Shown here: positions 18,000 through 27,533 of the stretch, piece by piece
How positions within the stretch are numbered: position 1 is the first letter of the stretch
How the letters are laid out: the number at the start of each line of letters is the position of its first letter
Made by a program: the position numbers and the translations under genes
The notes under the pieces: generated by a model
The model's database searches: none
Seen by the model: the letters and a program-made list of their open reading frames with translations, nothing else
Told to the model about the DNA's origin: nothing
Source of the DNA: Levilactobacillus fuyuanensis
GTDB taxonomy: Bacteria > Bacillota > Bacilli > Lactobacillales > Lactobacillaceae
Direction: 5' to 3'
DNA: 64,000 nt
NCBI RefSeq assembly: GCF_003946395.1
Contig: NZ_RHNZ01000008.1
Location: forward strand, 90,474-154,473

Positions 18000-18028
18000 G
18001 CTAACCATTTACTTTCAACTCAGTAGAC

Positions 18029-19492
18029 TCAACTGACCAGCACTTCTGCGACCAGAATGGCGCCACCGAAGATCAGGACGAAGAGCACGACTGGCCAAAC
18101 GAACTTGAACCAGTGCGAATACTTCATGTCCAGCATCTGTAGCGTTGCCATGACCAGACCGGTTGGGGCCAGGAAGAGCATCGCGTACTGCCCGAATTGG
18201 TAGGCCGTCACCACGGCGAACCGTGGAATATCAACAGTATCGGCCAACGGCGCGAAGATTGGCATTGCCAGCACGGCCAAACCGGATGAGGAAGGCACGA
18301 TGAATCCAAGAACGAAGAAGATCAGCATCAGAATCAGGATGAAGACCGATCCGCTCACGTGCGCCACCAGCGTTGAGGAGTACTGGAGAATTGTATCGGA
18401 GATGAGTCCTTCGTTCATGACCAGGTTAATCCCCCGGGCAAGTCCAATGATCAGTGAGACGCCGACTAGACTCGCGGACCCGTTGGTGAAAGCATCCACG
18501 ACGCCTTTTTCACCGATCCCGTATTTCCCAGTCGCCGTCAGGAACATGATAATAATGGCAAATGCCAAGAAAGATGACGCCATGGTTGGGAACCACCAGC
18601 CCTGAGACATCACACCCCAGACCATGATGGGGAACGTCACCACGAACAGAATTAGAATTAATTTCTTCCGGAAGGTAAACTCGCTACCCTCTTCGCTGTC
18701 ACCGGAGGCCACCGACCACATCTTGTTAAACGACGTGCGGTCCTCGTAAGTATAGGAGAAGGCTGGCGTGTTCTTAACCTTCTTACTGTACCAGTGCAGG
18801 TACCAGATGACGAAGATGGACGCCACAATCAGCCCAACAATCCGCCAAACGATCCCTTCCGTAAAGTTGATGCCGGCCGCGTTGGACGCGATCACCACAG
18901 AAAACGGATTAATCGTGGAGAACGACGTCCCGACCGAACTCGCCAGGAAGATGGCCCCGACACAGACGATGGAGTCGTACCCCATCGCAATGAAGATTGG
19001 CACCAGAATCGGATAGAAGGCCACAGCCTCCTCTTCGATTCCACAGAGCGTTCCCCCTAAGATCATCAGGACGGCCACCATGAAGATCAGCATAAACTCG
19101 TGGCCTTTCGTCTTCTTGGTCAATGCCAGCAGGCCGGCTTCAAACGCCCCGCTGGCTTTAACCACACCAATGAGCCCCCCTAATACGAAGATGAAGACCA
19201 TGATGTCCACGGCTTCGATGGTCCCACGTACCATACTACTGGTGATGGCCCCCAGTCCCGCCGGATGTTGTTTCAAACGTTGATAAGTATTGGGAATCGA
19301 GACAGCTTGGGTGATGCCGCCTGAGGTAAATTCCTTGATTTGAATCTTCACACCCAGCTTATCCAGTTGTTCCTGAGTCGCCGCCACCTTTTCCGTCTTC
19401 CCCGAAGGCTTGGTGATGACTAATGACGAACTGGACGACTCGTAGGCAAGCTTGGAATAGGACCCCGCGGGAATTATCCACGTCGCCATCAC
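18029..19492 (-). CDS. YfcC-family amino-acid/C4-type carrier, probably 5'-truncated
   Basis: 487 residues with about twelve helices. YfcC-family carriers often accompany arginine deiminase genes and probably exchange arginine, ornithine or related solutes. The sequence from ATWIIPAGSYSKLAYE onward is typical, but in relatives this motif ends the first helix, about 30 residues in. Here only a GTG (19492) and an ATG (19489) precede it. There is no RBS, and an in-frame TAG lies about 17 codons upstream inside the structured repeat that abuts the gene. The likely reading is that the repeat replaced the start of the gene. It may be a pseudogene, or expressed weakly with a shortened first helix. 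It lies downstream of arcB-arcC. Confidence 0.7.
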   Translation of the reverse strand: MMATWIIPAGSYSKLAYESSSSSLVITKPSGKTEKVAATQEQLDKLGVKIQIKEFTSGGITQAVSIPNTYQRLKQHPAGLGAITSSMVRGTIEAVDIMVFIFVLGGLIGVVKASGAFEAGLLALTKKTKGHEFMLIFMVAVLMILGGTLCGIEEEAVAFYPILVPIFIAMGYDSIVCVGAIFLASSVGTSFSTINPFSVVIASNAAGINFTEGIVWRIVGLIVASIFVIWYLHWYSKKVKNTPAFSYTYEDRTSFNKMWSVASGDSEEGSEFTFRKKLILILFVVTFPIMVWGVMSQGWWFPTMASSFLAFAIIIMFLTATGKYGIGEKGVVDAFTNGSASLVGVSLIIGLARGINLVMNEGLISDTILQYSSTLVAHVSGSVFILILMLIFFVLGFIVPSSSGLAVLAMPIFAPLADTVDIPRFAVVTAYQFGQYAMLFLAPTGLVMATLQMLDMKYSHWFKFVWPVVLFVLIFGGAILVAEVLVS

Positions 19493-19496
19493 GGCA

Positions 19497-19668
19497 ACCG
19501 TGAGGGCAGCGTAAATTGGCTCAGCCGTGGGAATCCCCTAAGTGGCGAGCCGCTTAGGGGATCGGCGGGTTTGAAACTCGCTCCTCAGAGGTTCAAACCC
19601 AAGCCTAAAGACCGCTCTGTGGCTTTAGGCGTCCGCCCACGCGATCCAGCCAATTTACGCTGCCCGGT
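19497..19668 (+). repeat. Structured intergenic repeat, copy A
   Basis: Outer 18-base perfect stem GGGCAGCGTAAATTGGCT (19504-19521) / AGCCAATTTACGCTGCCC (19648-19665), extended by ACC/GGT outside a GTGA bulge. It encloses three hairpins: 19535-19560 (CCCCTAAG/CTTAGGGG), 19567-19600 (GGGTTTGAA/TTCAAACCC) and 19603-19630 (GCCTAAAG/CTTTAGGC). Copy B has the same plan with compensated changes in the outer stem. It abuts, and seems to have displaced, the 5' end of the YfcC gene. Confidence 0.8.
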
Positions 19669-19696
19669 AAGGCGGTGGCAAGCTTTGTTCCAATCC

Positions 19697-19745
19697 AAAA
19701 CGCGGTCCCAAGAACGGGTGCTACGCCAACATCCCTTGGACCGCG
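19697..19745 (-). terminator. Terminator after arcC
   Basis: Minus-strand stem CGCGGTCCAAG / CTTGGGACCGCG followed by TTTT, 37 bases after the arcC stop. It would separate arcBC transcription from the truncated YfcC gene. Confidence 0.55.
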
Positions 19746-19781
19746 CTCTATGTGTCTGCCAAAATATAGCGATTGTTGCGG

Positions 19782-20708
19782 TTACTTAATCAGTGTGCCG
19801 ACCTTTCCAGCCAACGCATCATCCAGCCGGTCTAGTGAGGTGATTAGGGCCGTCCGGTTGCTACCCGAAGCGACGAATTCTAAGCAGGCTTCAATCTTTG
19901 GTAGCATGCTGCCTGGTGCAAACTGACCTTCGTCAATGTAACGTTTGGCATCCGTCGCCGTCAGTTCACGGAGAACATCTTCATCCGGTTTTCCGTAGTT
20001 GACGTACACGGCATCGACCGCCGTCAGGATAATCAGCTGTTCCGCTGCGATGTTGGCCGCCAGTAAGGCACTGGAACGGTCCTTGTCGATCACGGCCGGC
20101 ACGCCCTTCAAGCCTGCTGGGGTCTTGACGACGGGGACCCCACCGCCACCGCCAGCGATGACCAAGTTGTCATTTTCAATCAAATCATTGATACTCTTGA
20201 GTTCAATAATTGATTTAGGCTGTGGTGAGGGAACCACTTGCCGATAACCCCGGACCGCGTCTTCAACGAAGGTATAGCCTTTTTCGGCCACGATGCGGTC
20301 GGCATCTTCCTTGCTGTAGAACGCGCCGACTGGCTTAGTTGGGTGCTGGAATGCCGCGTCACTTTCGTCGACCTCGACCTGGGTGACGACTGACGCCACA
20401 TCCTTCACAATCCCCCGTTGGTGGAGTTCATTTTGCAGACTCTGTTGGAGGTGATAGCCAATATAGCCTTGGCTCATCGCCCCACATTCAGGAAACGGGA
20501 ACGCCGCCGTCTGGCCGTGTTCCGCCGCATAGTTCATCCCCAGATTAATGGCCCCGACTTGCGGACCGTTCCCGTGACTGATCACGACCTTGTGGCCAGC
20601 TGCCACGAGACCAACTAGTGAGGTTGCGGTGTGTTTAACCAATTGTAATTGTTCTTCTGGTGATTTCCCTAGGGCGTTTCCGCCGAGGGCCACAACAATT
20701 TTTGCCAT
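19782..20708 (-). CDS. arcC: Carbamate kinase
   Basis: 308 residues, full length. It opens with [16 protein letters not shown], and has SHGNGPQVG near residue 45, the [11 protein letters not shown] loop near 170 and the C-terminal GSMLPKIEA motif. It makes ATP from carbamoyl phosphate, the last step of the arginine deiminase pathway. It lies 15 bases after arcB in the same direction. No arcA (arginine deiminase) gene is in the window. Confidence 0.96.
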   Translation of the reverse strand: MAKIVVALGGNALGKSPEEQLQLVKHTATSLVGLVAAGHKVVISHGNGPQVGAINLGMNYAAEHGQTAAFPFPECGAMSQGYIGYHLQQSLQNELHQRGIVKDVASVVTQVEVDESDAAFQHPTKPVGAFYSKEDADRIVAEKGYTFVEDAVRGYRQVVPSPQPKSIIELKSINDLIENDNLVIAGGGGGVPVVKTPAGLKGVPAVIDKDRSSALLAANIAAEQLIILTAVDAVYVNYGKPDEDVLRELTATDAKRYIDEGQFAPGSMLPKIEACLEFVASGSNRTALITSLDRLDDALAGKVGTLIK

Positions 20709-20723
20709 TTGCTTGTCCTCCGC

Positions 20724-21722
20724 TTATTCGCCTAAGGTCGCTACCATCACCGCTTTGATGGTGTGCATCCGATTTTCGGCTTCCTGGAAGACCACCGATG
20801 CGTCGCTTTCGAAGACTTCATCGGTCACTTCCATTTCGGTAATGCCAAACTTCTCAGCGATTTCTTTACCCACCTTAGTTTCTGTATCGTGGAAGGATGG
20901 CAGGCAGTGTTCGAAGATACAGTTTGGATTGCCGGTCTTAGCCATCATTTCGCTGGTAATCCGGTAAGGTGAGAGTAATTTGATCCGTTCCGTCCAGACT
21001 TCATCTGGTTCACCCATCGATACCCAAACATCGGTGTAGAGCACGTCGGACCCCTTCACCCCTTGGTCCACGTCATCGGTGATAAAGATGGTTGCCCCGG
21101 TCTTTTCAGCGATGGCTTCAACCTTAGCCAGTAATTCTGGCGATGGGTTCAGTTCTTGTGGGCAGACCAGGTGGTAGGTCATCCCCATAATTGCCGCCCC
21201 GATCATTAACGCGTTAGCGACGTTGTTCCGACCGTCACCCACGTATGTAAAGTGGATTTGGTTGTAGGGTTTCTTGAGAATTTCCTTAGCCGTTAAGAAG
21301 TCCGCCAACACTTGGGTGGGATGGTCTTCATCAGTCAGCCCGTTCCAAACTGGAACACCTGAGTATTCGGCCAATGTTTCTACGGTCCGTTGGGAGAAGC
21401 CCCGGTATTCGATACCGTCAAACATCCCGCCTAAGACACGCGCCGTATCCTTAGCCGATTCCTTCTTACCCATTTGTGTGCCGGAAGGGCCGAGGTAAGT
21501 CACGTGGGCGCCTTGGTCGTAGGCCCCAACTTCAAATGCACAACGGGTCCGAGTTGAGTTCTTTTCAAAAATCAAAGCGATGTTCTTGCCCTTCAATTTT
21601 TGCTGTTCCGTGCCCGCATACTTGGCATTCTTGAGATCTTCAGCCAGTTGTAACAGGAAGCCCATTTCCTTAGGGGTGTAGTCCAATAAAGTGAGAAAAC
21701 TCCGATTCCGCAAATTGTACAT
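20724..21722 (-). CDS. arcB: Ornithine carbamoyltransferase (catabolic type)
   Basis: 332 residues. The carbamoyl-phosphate loop [13 protein letters not shown] lies near residue 57, [10 protein letters not shown] near 137 and the ornithine-binding [12 protein letters not shown] near 273. HCLP with SMG identifies ornithine rather than putrescine or aspartate specificity. It converts citrulline to ornithine and carbamoyl phosphate, with arcC downstream using the product. RBS AAGGAGG. Transcription is probably CcpA-controlled (cre at 21760). Confidence 0.95.
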   Translation of the reverse strand: MYNLRNRSFLTLLDYTPKEMGFLLQLAEDLKNAKYAGTEQQKLKGKNIALIFEKNSTRTRCAFEVGAYDQGAHVTYLGPSGTQMGKKESAKDTARVLGGMFDGIEYRGFSQRTVETLAEYSGVPVWNGLTDEDHPTQVLADFLTAKEILKKPYNQIHFTYVGDGRNNVANALMIGAAIMGMTYHLVCPQELNPSPELLAKVEAIAEKTGATIFITDDVDQGVKGSDVLYTDVWVSMGEPDEVWTERIKLLSPYRITSEMMAKTGNPNCIFEHCLPSFHDTETKVGKEIAEKFGITEMEVTDEVFESDASVVFQEAENRMHTIKAVMVATLGE

Positions 21723-21759
21723 TGTTAATTCCTCCTTTGTTATTTACAATGACAGTATA

Positions 21760-21773
21760 TGTAATCGGTTTCG
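21760..21773. promoter_or_regulatory. cre site upstream of arcB
   Basis: TGTAATCGGTTTCG matches the palindromic cre consensus except at the last base and sits just upstream of a minus-strand TATACT that probably serves as the arcB -10. Carbon catabolite control of arginine catabolism is known in related bacteria. Confidence 0.6.
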
Positions 21774-22082
21774 TAAAACTTCACGGAGCTTCAAAGTGTC
21801 AGGAAAATACTTTTTTTATTATATTGGTGTGACCTCGTCTGCCAGCTCTAGTTAGTGATTCAAACCGATGTAAATGCTGATGCATCAAACGTTGCATGCC
21901 CTTTGCTGTGCAACTCACTTACGCACTACCTCCGCTTGAGTCACGCCAAAGAATGAATATAATTATCAATCTCATCAGCATTCCTCAATGATGGCAAATT
22001 TAGAACAGGGATTCCCTCGGCGAAATCCGCCAAATACGTTACACTGAACAAGAATCGATTGCTATTGACCGGTAAATTTGCT
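21774..22082. other. Intergenic stretch between arcB and repeat C
   Basis: About 300 bases without a convincing ORF or RNA. It contains AT-rich stretches that may hold further arc control sites, but none I can name. Confidence 0.4.
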
Positions 22083-22275
22083 TAGCCGGAGGTAGGCAGG
22101 GATGGCGCCAGCCGTGACGGCGATGTTAGACCGGGCGTTCGATTTTTCCCGGCCTTACATCGCGGGACGCGTTTGGAAACTCGCACGAACTACGCGAGGT
22201 TTCAAACCGAGCCGGAAGCCCGTCCTTCGGCTGAAGGCGGTCCCCACAGCGGCAGAATCCCTGACTACCGCAGGC
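22083..22275 (+). repeat. Structured intergenic repeat, copy C
   Basis: Outer stem GGTAGGCAGGGAT (22091-22103) / ATCCCTGACTACC (22257-22269) with one mismatch. Inside are a long hairpin GCGATGT/ACATCGC plus CCGGG/CCCGG (22120-22163), a second with CTCGC/GCGAG and GTTTG/CAAAC (22171-22207), and a third around GCCCGTCCTTCGGCT. It shares CAGCCGTG, the TTTG-AAACTCGC hairpin and the AGCC...GGCT...CCCCA block with copies A, B and D. It lies upstream of the sensor kinase gene in the same orientation. Confidence 0.75.
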
Positions 22276-22361
22276 GACCCCCACACCGTTTACAAGTCAA
22301 AAACAATCATACATATATTTGCAACGTCCATTGTCCATAATAAGTTAGGAGTTATTTCAAG

Positions 22362-23660
22362 ATGTTGAAACAATCCCGCTTCATTAGTCACGAACGTTAT
22401 CGGCGGATTCTCATTGCCGCCATCTGCATCGCCTTAGCCTCACAAGTCAACTTTACCGCCTACACGCCGGGGTTTATCCTGACGTTATCCGCCCTGCTCC
22501 TACCAATCTTTCTCTACTTTAACGGCGACCTGAATCCGATTCACCTAACGTTCGCCATCGCCGGAGCCTCCCCCATCTTCCGGGGAATCCTATTGTTCAT
22601 CGGCAACGATGTCAGCCGTACCGATAATCTGCGTTACGTTGCGGCCGACATGGTCTTCTACGTCTGTTACGGCGTGCTTTATTATTGGTTGTACTGGCGT
22701 AAGGGCCAGCGAAACAACAGCTCTTTTCTACTGACGATCATCGTCTGCGACTACCTCGCCAACTTGCTGGAAGTCAGCATCTTAACTGGGTTCACCGATT
22801 ACCACTACCGACTGTTTCAGTTGCTATTTGTCACCGCCCTCCTGCGCAGTCTACTCAGCTGCTGTCTGGCTTTCCTCTACCACCACTTTACCCTGCTCGT
22901 CCGCGATGAAGACCATGAGCAGCAGTACTACCACTTCATCTGGGTGGCATCGGTCGTGAAGAGTGAAGTCTACTTCATGCGTAAGAATATTACGGAAATT
23001 GAGAATGTCATGAAGAACGCCTACCTCTTGAACAAACAGCTTCAAAACGCCAACGTTACGCCTGAACAACGCGAAATGGCCCTGGACATCGCCCGTGACG
23101 TTCACGAAATCAAAAAGGACTATCAAAACGTTATCTGTGGACTGGGCAGTTCCTTTGGCAACGATCAAGCGACCCCCATGCAACTCGCTGATATTCTGCG
23201 CGTGACCACCCGCTACATCCGCGAAGCCCTAAAGGACGAGCAACGAGGTGTCGTTATTGATACCCACAGCCACGTCGACATCGTCATCCCCAACCACTAC
23301 TATGTAGTCTCAATTCTCTCCAACCTGATCTTCAACAGCGCCGACGCCATGCTTGACCAGACCAACGGCTACATTCGCATCACGGTGGCTGACGCCGGAC
23401 CAAACGTGATCATTACCGTCAGCGACAACGGCTCCGGCATGGACGAAGAGACCCAGGCCATGATCTTCCAGCCGGGATTCAGTACCAAGTTCGATGAGAC
23501 TACCGGGAACGTTTACCGGGGCATCGGCCTCTCGCATGTTAAAATTATTGTTCAGGAACAGTTTGACGGCGACATTCAGGTTCACTCACAACTCGGCAAA
23601 GGAACTAATTTTGAAATTACGCTCAATAAACAGCGACTCGCACAGGAGGTTTCCGCATGA
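22362..23660 (+). CDS. Sensor histidine kinase, GlnK (YcbA)-like
   Basis: 432 residues. About six N-terminal helices (residues 15-190) are followed by a dimerisation region with His247 in VHEIKKDYQNV and a GHKL ATPase domain: N box NLIFNSADAM, G1 VSDNGSGMD, G2 GIGLSHVK. The His context is of the type found in CitA/GlnK-like kinases rather than EnvZ types. It overlaps the response regulator gene by four bases. The cognate regulator has a YcbB-type output, and in B. subtilis such pairs sense glutamine or other amino acids. Its position beside arcBC makes control of nitrogen or arginine metabolism plausible, but this is inference. Confidence 0.88.
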   Translation: MLKQSRFISHERYRRILIAAICIALASQVNFTAYTPGFILTLSALLLPIFLYFNGDLNPIHLTFAIAGASPIFRGILLFIGNDVSRTDNLRYVAADMVFYVCYGVLYYWLYWRKGQRNNSSFLLTIIVCDYLANLLEVSILTGFTDYHYRLFQLLFVTALLRSLLSCCLAFLYHHFTLLVRDEDHEQQYYHFIWVASVVKSEVYFMRKNITEIENVMKNAYLLNKQLQNANVTPEQREMALDIARDVHEIKKDYQNVICGLGSSFGNDQATPMQLADILRVTTRYIREALKDEQRGVVIDTHSHVDIVIPNHYYVVSILSNLIFNSADAMLDQTNGYIRITVADAGPNVIITVSDNGSGMDEETQAMIFQPGFSTKFDETTGNVYRGIGLSHVKIIVQEQFDGDIQVHSQLGKGTNFEITLNKQRLAQEVSA

Positions 23661-24487
23661 AATTCTACATCGTCGACGACGACCCTGCTATTCCCATGAT
23701 GCTACGCCGCATTCTCGAACAGGATGCCAACAACAGCGTGATTGGCGTGGCGCCCAACGCCCAGAAGGCCATCGCCGATATCATGATTCAACACGTCGAC
23801 ATCGTCCTAGTTGACCTGTTGATGCCCGGTATGTCCGGGATTGAACTGGTTGAAAAGCTCAAGCACCTCCATCCCGACCTCCGTTTCATCATGATTTCCC
23901 AGGTTAAGGATGACGAACTACGGGCTGAGGCCTATCAGGCAGGTATCGAGTTTTTCATCGACAAGCCGATCAACCTGATTGAGGTCAAGACGGTTGTGGA
24001 AAAAGTATCTCAAAACATCCAGATGGCCGCTAAACTCAATGCCGTTCAGTCGCTGGTTGGTGGCATGCCCACGGCAACGCCGACCGTGGATCCCCACCAA
24101 GCCCAAAAAGCCAAGATTCTATCGATTTTGCGTTTCCTGGGCATCACTTCCGAGGCTGGTTCCGCCGATATTCTGGCCATTACACAGATCATGATTGATC
24201 AACAGTTGAGCTTTCGCGAAATTGACTTCAACGTTGCCTACCACATCGACGACCGCGAAAAGAAGATTGTCTTCCAGCGGGTCCGACGCGCCATCAAGAC
24301 TGGTTTGACCAACCTCGCCCACCTCTGTCTCGATGACATGGGGGACGAGATCGTCGTCGAATACGCCAATACGCTCTACGAATACAAAAACGTTCGCAGC
24401 GAGATGCTCTATCTAGAAGGTGAGCGCAGTACTCGTGGGAAAATTTCCCTCAAACGCTTCTTCGATGGCCTGGTGCAGGAGATCTAA
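23657..24487 (+). CDS. Response regulator with YcbB (GlnL)-type output domain
   Basis: 276 residues. Receiver domain 1-120 with the acidic pocket YIVDDDP, phospho-acceptor Asp near 56 (VLVDLLMPG) and Lys in FIDKPIN. The C-terminal part (about 150-276; ILRFLGITSEAGSADI ... GKISLKRFFDG) corresponds to the YcbB DNA-binding domain of GlnL. Partner of the preceding kinase, with coupled translation. Confidence 0.88.
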   Translation: MKFYIVDDDPAIPMMLRRILEQDANNSVIGVAPNAQKAIADIMIQHVDIVLVDLLMPGMSGIELVEKLKHLHPDLRFIMISQVKDDELRAEAYQAGIEFFIDKPINLIEVKTVVEKVSQNIQMAAKLNAVQSLVGGMPTATPTVDPHQAQKAKILSILRFLGITSEAGSADILAITQIMIDQQLSFREIDFNVAYHIDDREKKIVFQRVRRAIKTGLTNLAHLCLDDMGDEIVVEYANTLYEYKNVRSEMLYLEGERSTRGKISLKRFFDGLVQEI

Positions 24488-24517
24488 CACACACTTCATT
24501 TCAAATTCAACCACTGA

Positions 24518-24558
24518 CGTCACAGTCTACTTCTTTCAAGTAGCTGTGACGCTTTTTT
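24518..24558 (+). terminator. Terminator of the two-component operon
   Basis: CGTCACAG and CTACTT pair with AAGTAG and CTGTGACG; six T follow. Confidence 0.85.
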
Positions 24559-24598
24559 GTTCCCTAGACGCGCGACAAATCCGAAGCGTATTTTTTCG

Positions 24599-24649
24599 TT
24601 GACAAATGTAAACGATAGCCGTATGCTATTTACATCGATTACGTTTGTA
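24599..24649 (+). promoter_or_regulatory. Copper operon promoter with CopY-like boxes
   Basis: TTGACA (24599-24604), 17 bases, TATGCT (24622-24627), close to consensus. Two boxes resemble the cop box TACANNTGTA with one mismatch each: GACAAATGTA (24601-24610) on the -35 and TACGTTTGTA (24640-24649) after the -10. This predicts repression by a CopY-type repressor encoded elsewhere. Confidence 0.65.
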
Positions 24650-24679
24650 AACTTAAAAGGAAAGACAGGTTTGATCATC

Positions 24680-25051
24680 ATGGATAAATTAATTGTTACG
24701 ATCGGCGCCATTATTGCGATAAGCTTCATTGCCTGGTGGTTTTTCGGCAAGCACACCACCGCTACCGTCGACGCCGCTGTGGCGCACGATAAGCAAGACG
24801 TCGATGTTGCCGTCAGTGGGGGTTACACCCCCAGCACCGTCGTCCTCAAACGCGGGATTCCCGCCCAGATCACTTTTAACCGCAAGGATGCCTCCAGTTG
24901 TCTGGAACAGGTCGTCTTCCCCGACTTCGGCATCAACGAATTCTTGCCCAAGGACGAAAATCACGCGATTGCCATCGACACCAGCACCCCTGGCGAATAC
25001 GAGTACGCTTGCGGGATGAACATGTTCCACGGCAAGGTCATCATCAAGTAA
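24680..25051 (+). CDS. Membrane-anchored cupredoxin-domain protein
   Basis: 123 residues from ATG 24680. One N-terminal helix (LIVTIGAIIAISFIAWWFF) is followed by a cupredoxin-like beta domain: GGYTPSTVVLKRGIPAQITF, a Cys in SSCLEQV, and YACGMNMFHGKVIIK at the end, where Cys, Met and His could bind copper. I took the ATG at 24680 because the upstream in-frame extension runs through the promoter. First gene of the copper operon. It probably binds Cu at the outer face of the membrane. Confidence 0.82.
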   Translation: MDKLIVTIGAIIAISFIAWWFFGKHTTATVDAAVAHDKQDVDVAVSGGYTPSTVVLKRGIPAQITFNRKDASSCLEQVVFPDFGINEFLPKDENHAIAIDTSTPGEYEYACGMNMFHGKVIIK

Positions 25052-25081
25052 TCATCACACAATCCTATTGGAGGTCATCTT

Positions 25082-25363
25082 ATGACAAATACAAATACCA
25101 CTCAAAACGCCACTGTTATCGTTAACGGCGGCTACCAACCCGACACCGTTGTTCTGAAGCAAGGCGTGCCAGCCACGATCACCTTTAATCGTATCAATGA
25201 CGCCGGCTGTCTGGATCAGGTTCAGCTCCCAGACTTCGACGTGTTGGCTGATCTCCCACTGAACCAACCACAGGAAATCGTCATCGATACCAGTCAAGCC
25301 GGCACCTACAAGTTTGCCTGTGGCATGGACATGTTCCGGGGGAAGGTGGTCATCGAGCCATGA
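25082..25363 (+). CDS. Small soluble cupredoxin-domain protein
   Basis: 93 residues. It is a second copy of the same fold without a membrane anchor: [42 protein letters not shown]. The retained Cys and CGM-x-M suggest Cu binding. With no signal peptide it should be cytoplasmic, perhaps a copper chaperone in place of CopZ, which is absent here. It overlaps the start of copA by four bases. Confidence 0.8.
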   Translation: MTNTNTTQNATVIVNGGYQPDTVVLKQGVPATITFNRINDAGCLDQVQLPDFDVLADLPLNQPQEIVIDTSQAGTYKFACGMDMFRGKVVIEP

Positions 25364-27294
25364 GTATCAAAAACCGTTTCGTCTTCTCGCTGATTCTCTC
25401 CCTCCCCATGTTGGTTGAAATGGTGGCAGCCCCCTTCGGCTTCATGCTTCCCGGTGGCGCCTGGACGATGTTTCTCCTCACGACCGGGATCATGGCCGTC
25501 TCCGCCCGGCCCTTCATTCAAAGTGCCTGGGCCGCCTTTCGCCACCACCACGCCAACATGGACACGCTAGTCGCCATCGGAACTGCGACGGCCTACCTCT
25601 ATAGTGTTTACGCGATGCTCACGGGCAGGGCCGTCTTCTACGAGAGCGCGGCGTTCGTGATCACCTTCATCCTCCTCGGCCAATACTTCGAAGAAAAAAT
25701 GAAGCACTCCGCCTCAGGAGCTGTAGAAAAGCTGATCGGTCTCCAAGCCAAGAGTGCGGCCGTGCTCCGCAACGGTCAGTTCATCCAGGTTCCCTTGAGT
25801 GACGTCATGGTCGGTGATACGATTCGCGTCAAACCTGGCGAAAAGGTCGCCGTCGATGGCACCATCGCCGACGGCCACTCGAGTATCGATGAATCCATGG
25901 TGACTGGCGAAAGTATGCCCGTGACCAAGCAGGCTGGCGACCACGTCATCGGCGCCACCATCAACGGCACCGGAACCTTTACGTTTACCGCCAGCAAAGT
26001 TGGCGACGACACCCTTCTGGCGCAAATCGTTGAGATGGTCAAGAAGGCCCAAACCAGCCACGCACCCATTCAAAAGACCGTGGACCGGGTCGCCGACATT
26101 TTCGTCCCCACCGTCCTAATTGTGGCCATCCTCACCTTTACCGTCTGGTATGTCGTATTGGGTGCCAGCCTCGTCAACGCCATGTTATTCGCCGTTTCAG
26201 TTATCATCATCGCCTGTCCCTGTGCACTGGGAATCGCCACGCCAACAGCGTTGATGGTCGGTACCGGCCGTAGTGCCAAGATGGGGATCCTCATCAAAAA
26301 CGGTGAGGTTCTTGAGGCGGCCAACAAGATCAAGACGGTCGTGTTCGACAAGACCGGAACGATCACTGAGGGACATCCTCAAGTCACCGACATCGTGGGT
26401 GGACCCGAAGTCCTTCAAGTGGCCGCCAATCTGGAGGTTGCTTCCGAGCATCCCCTAGCGACCGCCGTGCTGGATAAGGCCAGTAGTGCCGGTCTCACCC
26501 CCGTTGCCGCAACTGATTTCCAAGCCATTCAAGGTAAGGGTGTGCAGGCCACGGTCGCTGGCCAAGCTGCCTTCATCGGTAACGAGAAGCTCCTCGACCA
26601 CTACACCCTCACACCAGAACTGACGCAGCAAATGACGCAACTGCAAAATGCCGCCAAGACGGTCGTCATCGTTGGCCGTGCCGACCAAGTCATCGGCCTG
26701 ATTGCCATTCAAGACGCACCCAAAGTCAGTTCAGCCGGTGCCATCGCGGCGCTCAAGACACGCGGTCTGCGGACCGTGATGCTGACCGGAGACAACGACC
26801 GGGTAGCCCGAGCTATCGCGGATCAAGTCGGTATCGATGAAGTCATCGCCAACGTCCTGCCTGGTGACAAGGCATCGGCCATCACACGGTTGCAGGCCGA
26901 TGGTCCCGTAGCCTTTGCGGGCGATGGGATCAACGACGCACCAGCCCTGACGACCGCCGACGTCGGCATCGCCATGGGTTCCGGCACCGATATCGCTATC
27001 GAAGCCGGGGGCATCGTCCTGGTCAAAAACGACCTGCAGGATGTGGTCCGCGCCCTCGAACTCAGCCAAAAGACTTTCAGCCGAATCAAGTTGAACCTCT
27101 TCTGGGCGTTCATCTACAACACGCTGGGAATTCCCGTGGCAGCCGGACTCTTCGCGGCACTCGGACTCATTCTCAGCCCGGAGATTGCCGGCCTCGGCAT
27201 GGCACTCAGCTCACTTTCCGTGGTCGCCAGCTCGCTGCTCTTGAACAAGTCTAAGCTCACGTCCACCGTTACGCCGACCACCAAAGTCGCCTAA
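25360..27294 (+). CDS. copA: Copper-exporting P1B-type ATPase lacking the N-terminal metal-binding domain
   Basis: 644 residues. It has a CPC motif near residues 285-287, the phosphorylation site DKTGT (Asp330), TGES, the HP dipeptide in [20 protein letters not shown] near 521 and the C-terminal [12 protein letters not shown] of Cu(I) pumps. The N-terminus begins directly at the first membrane helix. The usual CxxC heavy-metal domains are missing, and the two cupredoxin proteins upstream may substitute for them. It exports Cu(I). Confidence 0.93.
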   Translation: MSIKNRFVFSLILSLPMLVEMVAAPFGFMLPGGAWTMFLLTTGIMAVSARPFIQSAWAAFRHHHANMDTLVAIGTATAYLYSVYAMLTGRAVFYESAAFVITFILLGQYFEEKMKHSASGAVEKLIGLQAKSAAVLRNGQFIQVPLSDVMVGDTIRVKPGEKVAVDGTIADGHSSIDESMVTGESMPVTKQAGDHVIGATINGTGTFTFTASKVGDDTLLAQIVEMVKKAQTSHAPIQKTVDRVADIFVPTVLIVAILTFTVWYVVLGASLVNAMLFAVSVIIIACPCALGIATPTALMVGTGRSAKMGILIKNGEVLEAANKIKTVVFDKTGTITEGHPQVTDIVGGPEVLQVAANLEVASEHPLATAVLDKASSAGLTPVAATDFQAIQGKGVQATVAGQAAFIGNEKLLDHYTLTPELTQQMTQLQNAAKTVVIVGRADQVIGLIAIQDAPKVSSAGAIAALKTRGLRTVMLTGDNDRVARAIADQVGIDEVIANVLPGDKASAITRLQADGPVAFAGDGINDAPALTTADVGIAMGSGTDIAIEAGGIVLVKNDLQDVVRALELSQKTFSRIKLNLFWAFIYNTLGIPVAAGLFAALGLILSPEIAGLGMALSSLSVVASSLLLNKSKLTSTVTPTTKVA

Positions 27295-27306
27295 GGAGGG
27301 CCAACC

Positions 27307-27408
27307 ATGACTGAAAAATTCTGGCAAAAGGACACCTGGACCACCATCGCAGTTGCGTTAGTTTACGTGATTGCGGCGATCGGGATCGGTTCCTTAATCG
27401 CCCATTAA
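27307..27408 (+). CDS. 33-residue single-helix membrane microprotein of the copper operon
   Basis: Begins MTEKFWQKDTW and continues as one hydrophobic helix (about residues 12-31) ending IAH. AAGGAGG lies seven bases before the ATG, which starts 12 bases after the copA stop; the operon terminator follows eight bases after the stop. RBS quality, spacing and amphipathic N-terminus argue for a real gene. It may be a small subunit or regulator of CopA, like other short transporter-associated peptides. Confidence 0.7.
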   Translation: MTEKFWQKDTWTTIAVALVYVIAAIGIGSLIAH

Positions 27409-27415
27409 TTTAAAC

Positions 27416-27470
27416 AAAAATCGTGTTGCCTAGCGGGTAAAAACTATCCGGTAAGCAACACGATTTTTTT
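27416..27470 (+). terminator. Terminator of the copper operon
   Basis: AAAAATCGTGTTGC / GCAACACGATTTTT with a T run; it may also serve the opposite strand. Confidence 0.85.
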
Positions 27471-27533
27471 CATGTTTAGAAATTATTGGGTCGTTTCTCA
27501 GTCTAAATGGTGTGCCTAATTGACTGACAATTG

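Noticed and set aside
19571..19926. Small ORFs across repeat A and the arcC end
   Set aside because: They follow the hairpins and the arcC shadow; no RBS.
22102..22368. 88-codon ORF across repeat C
   Set aside because: The frame crosses the hairpins of the repeat and overlaps the kinase start; pairing explains the sequence better than coding.
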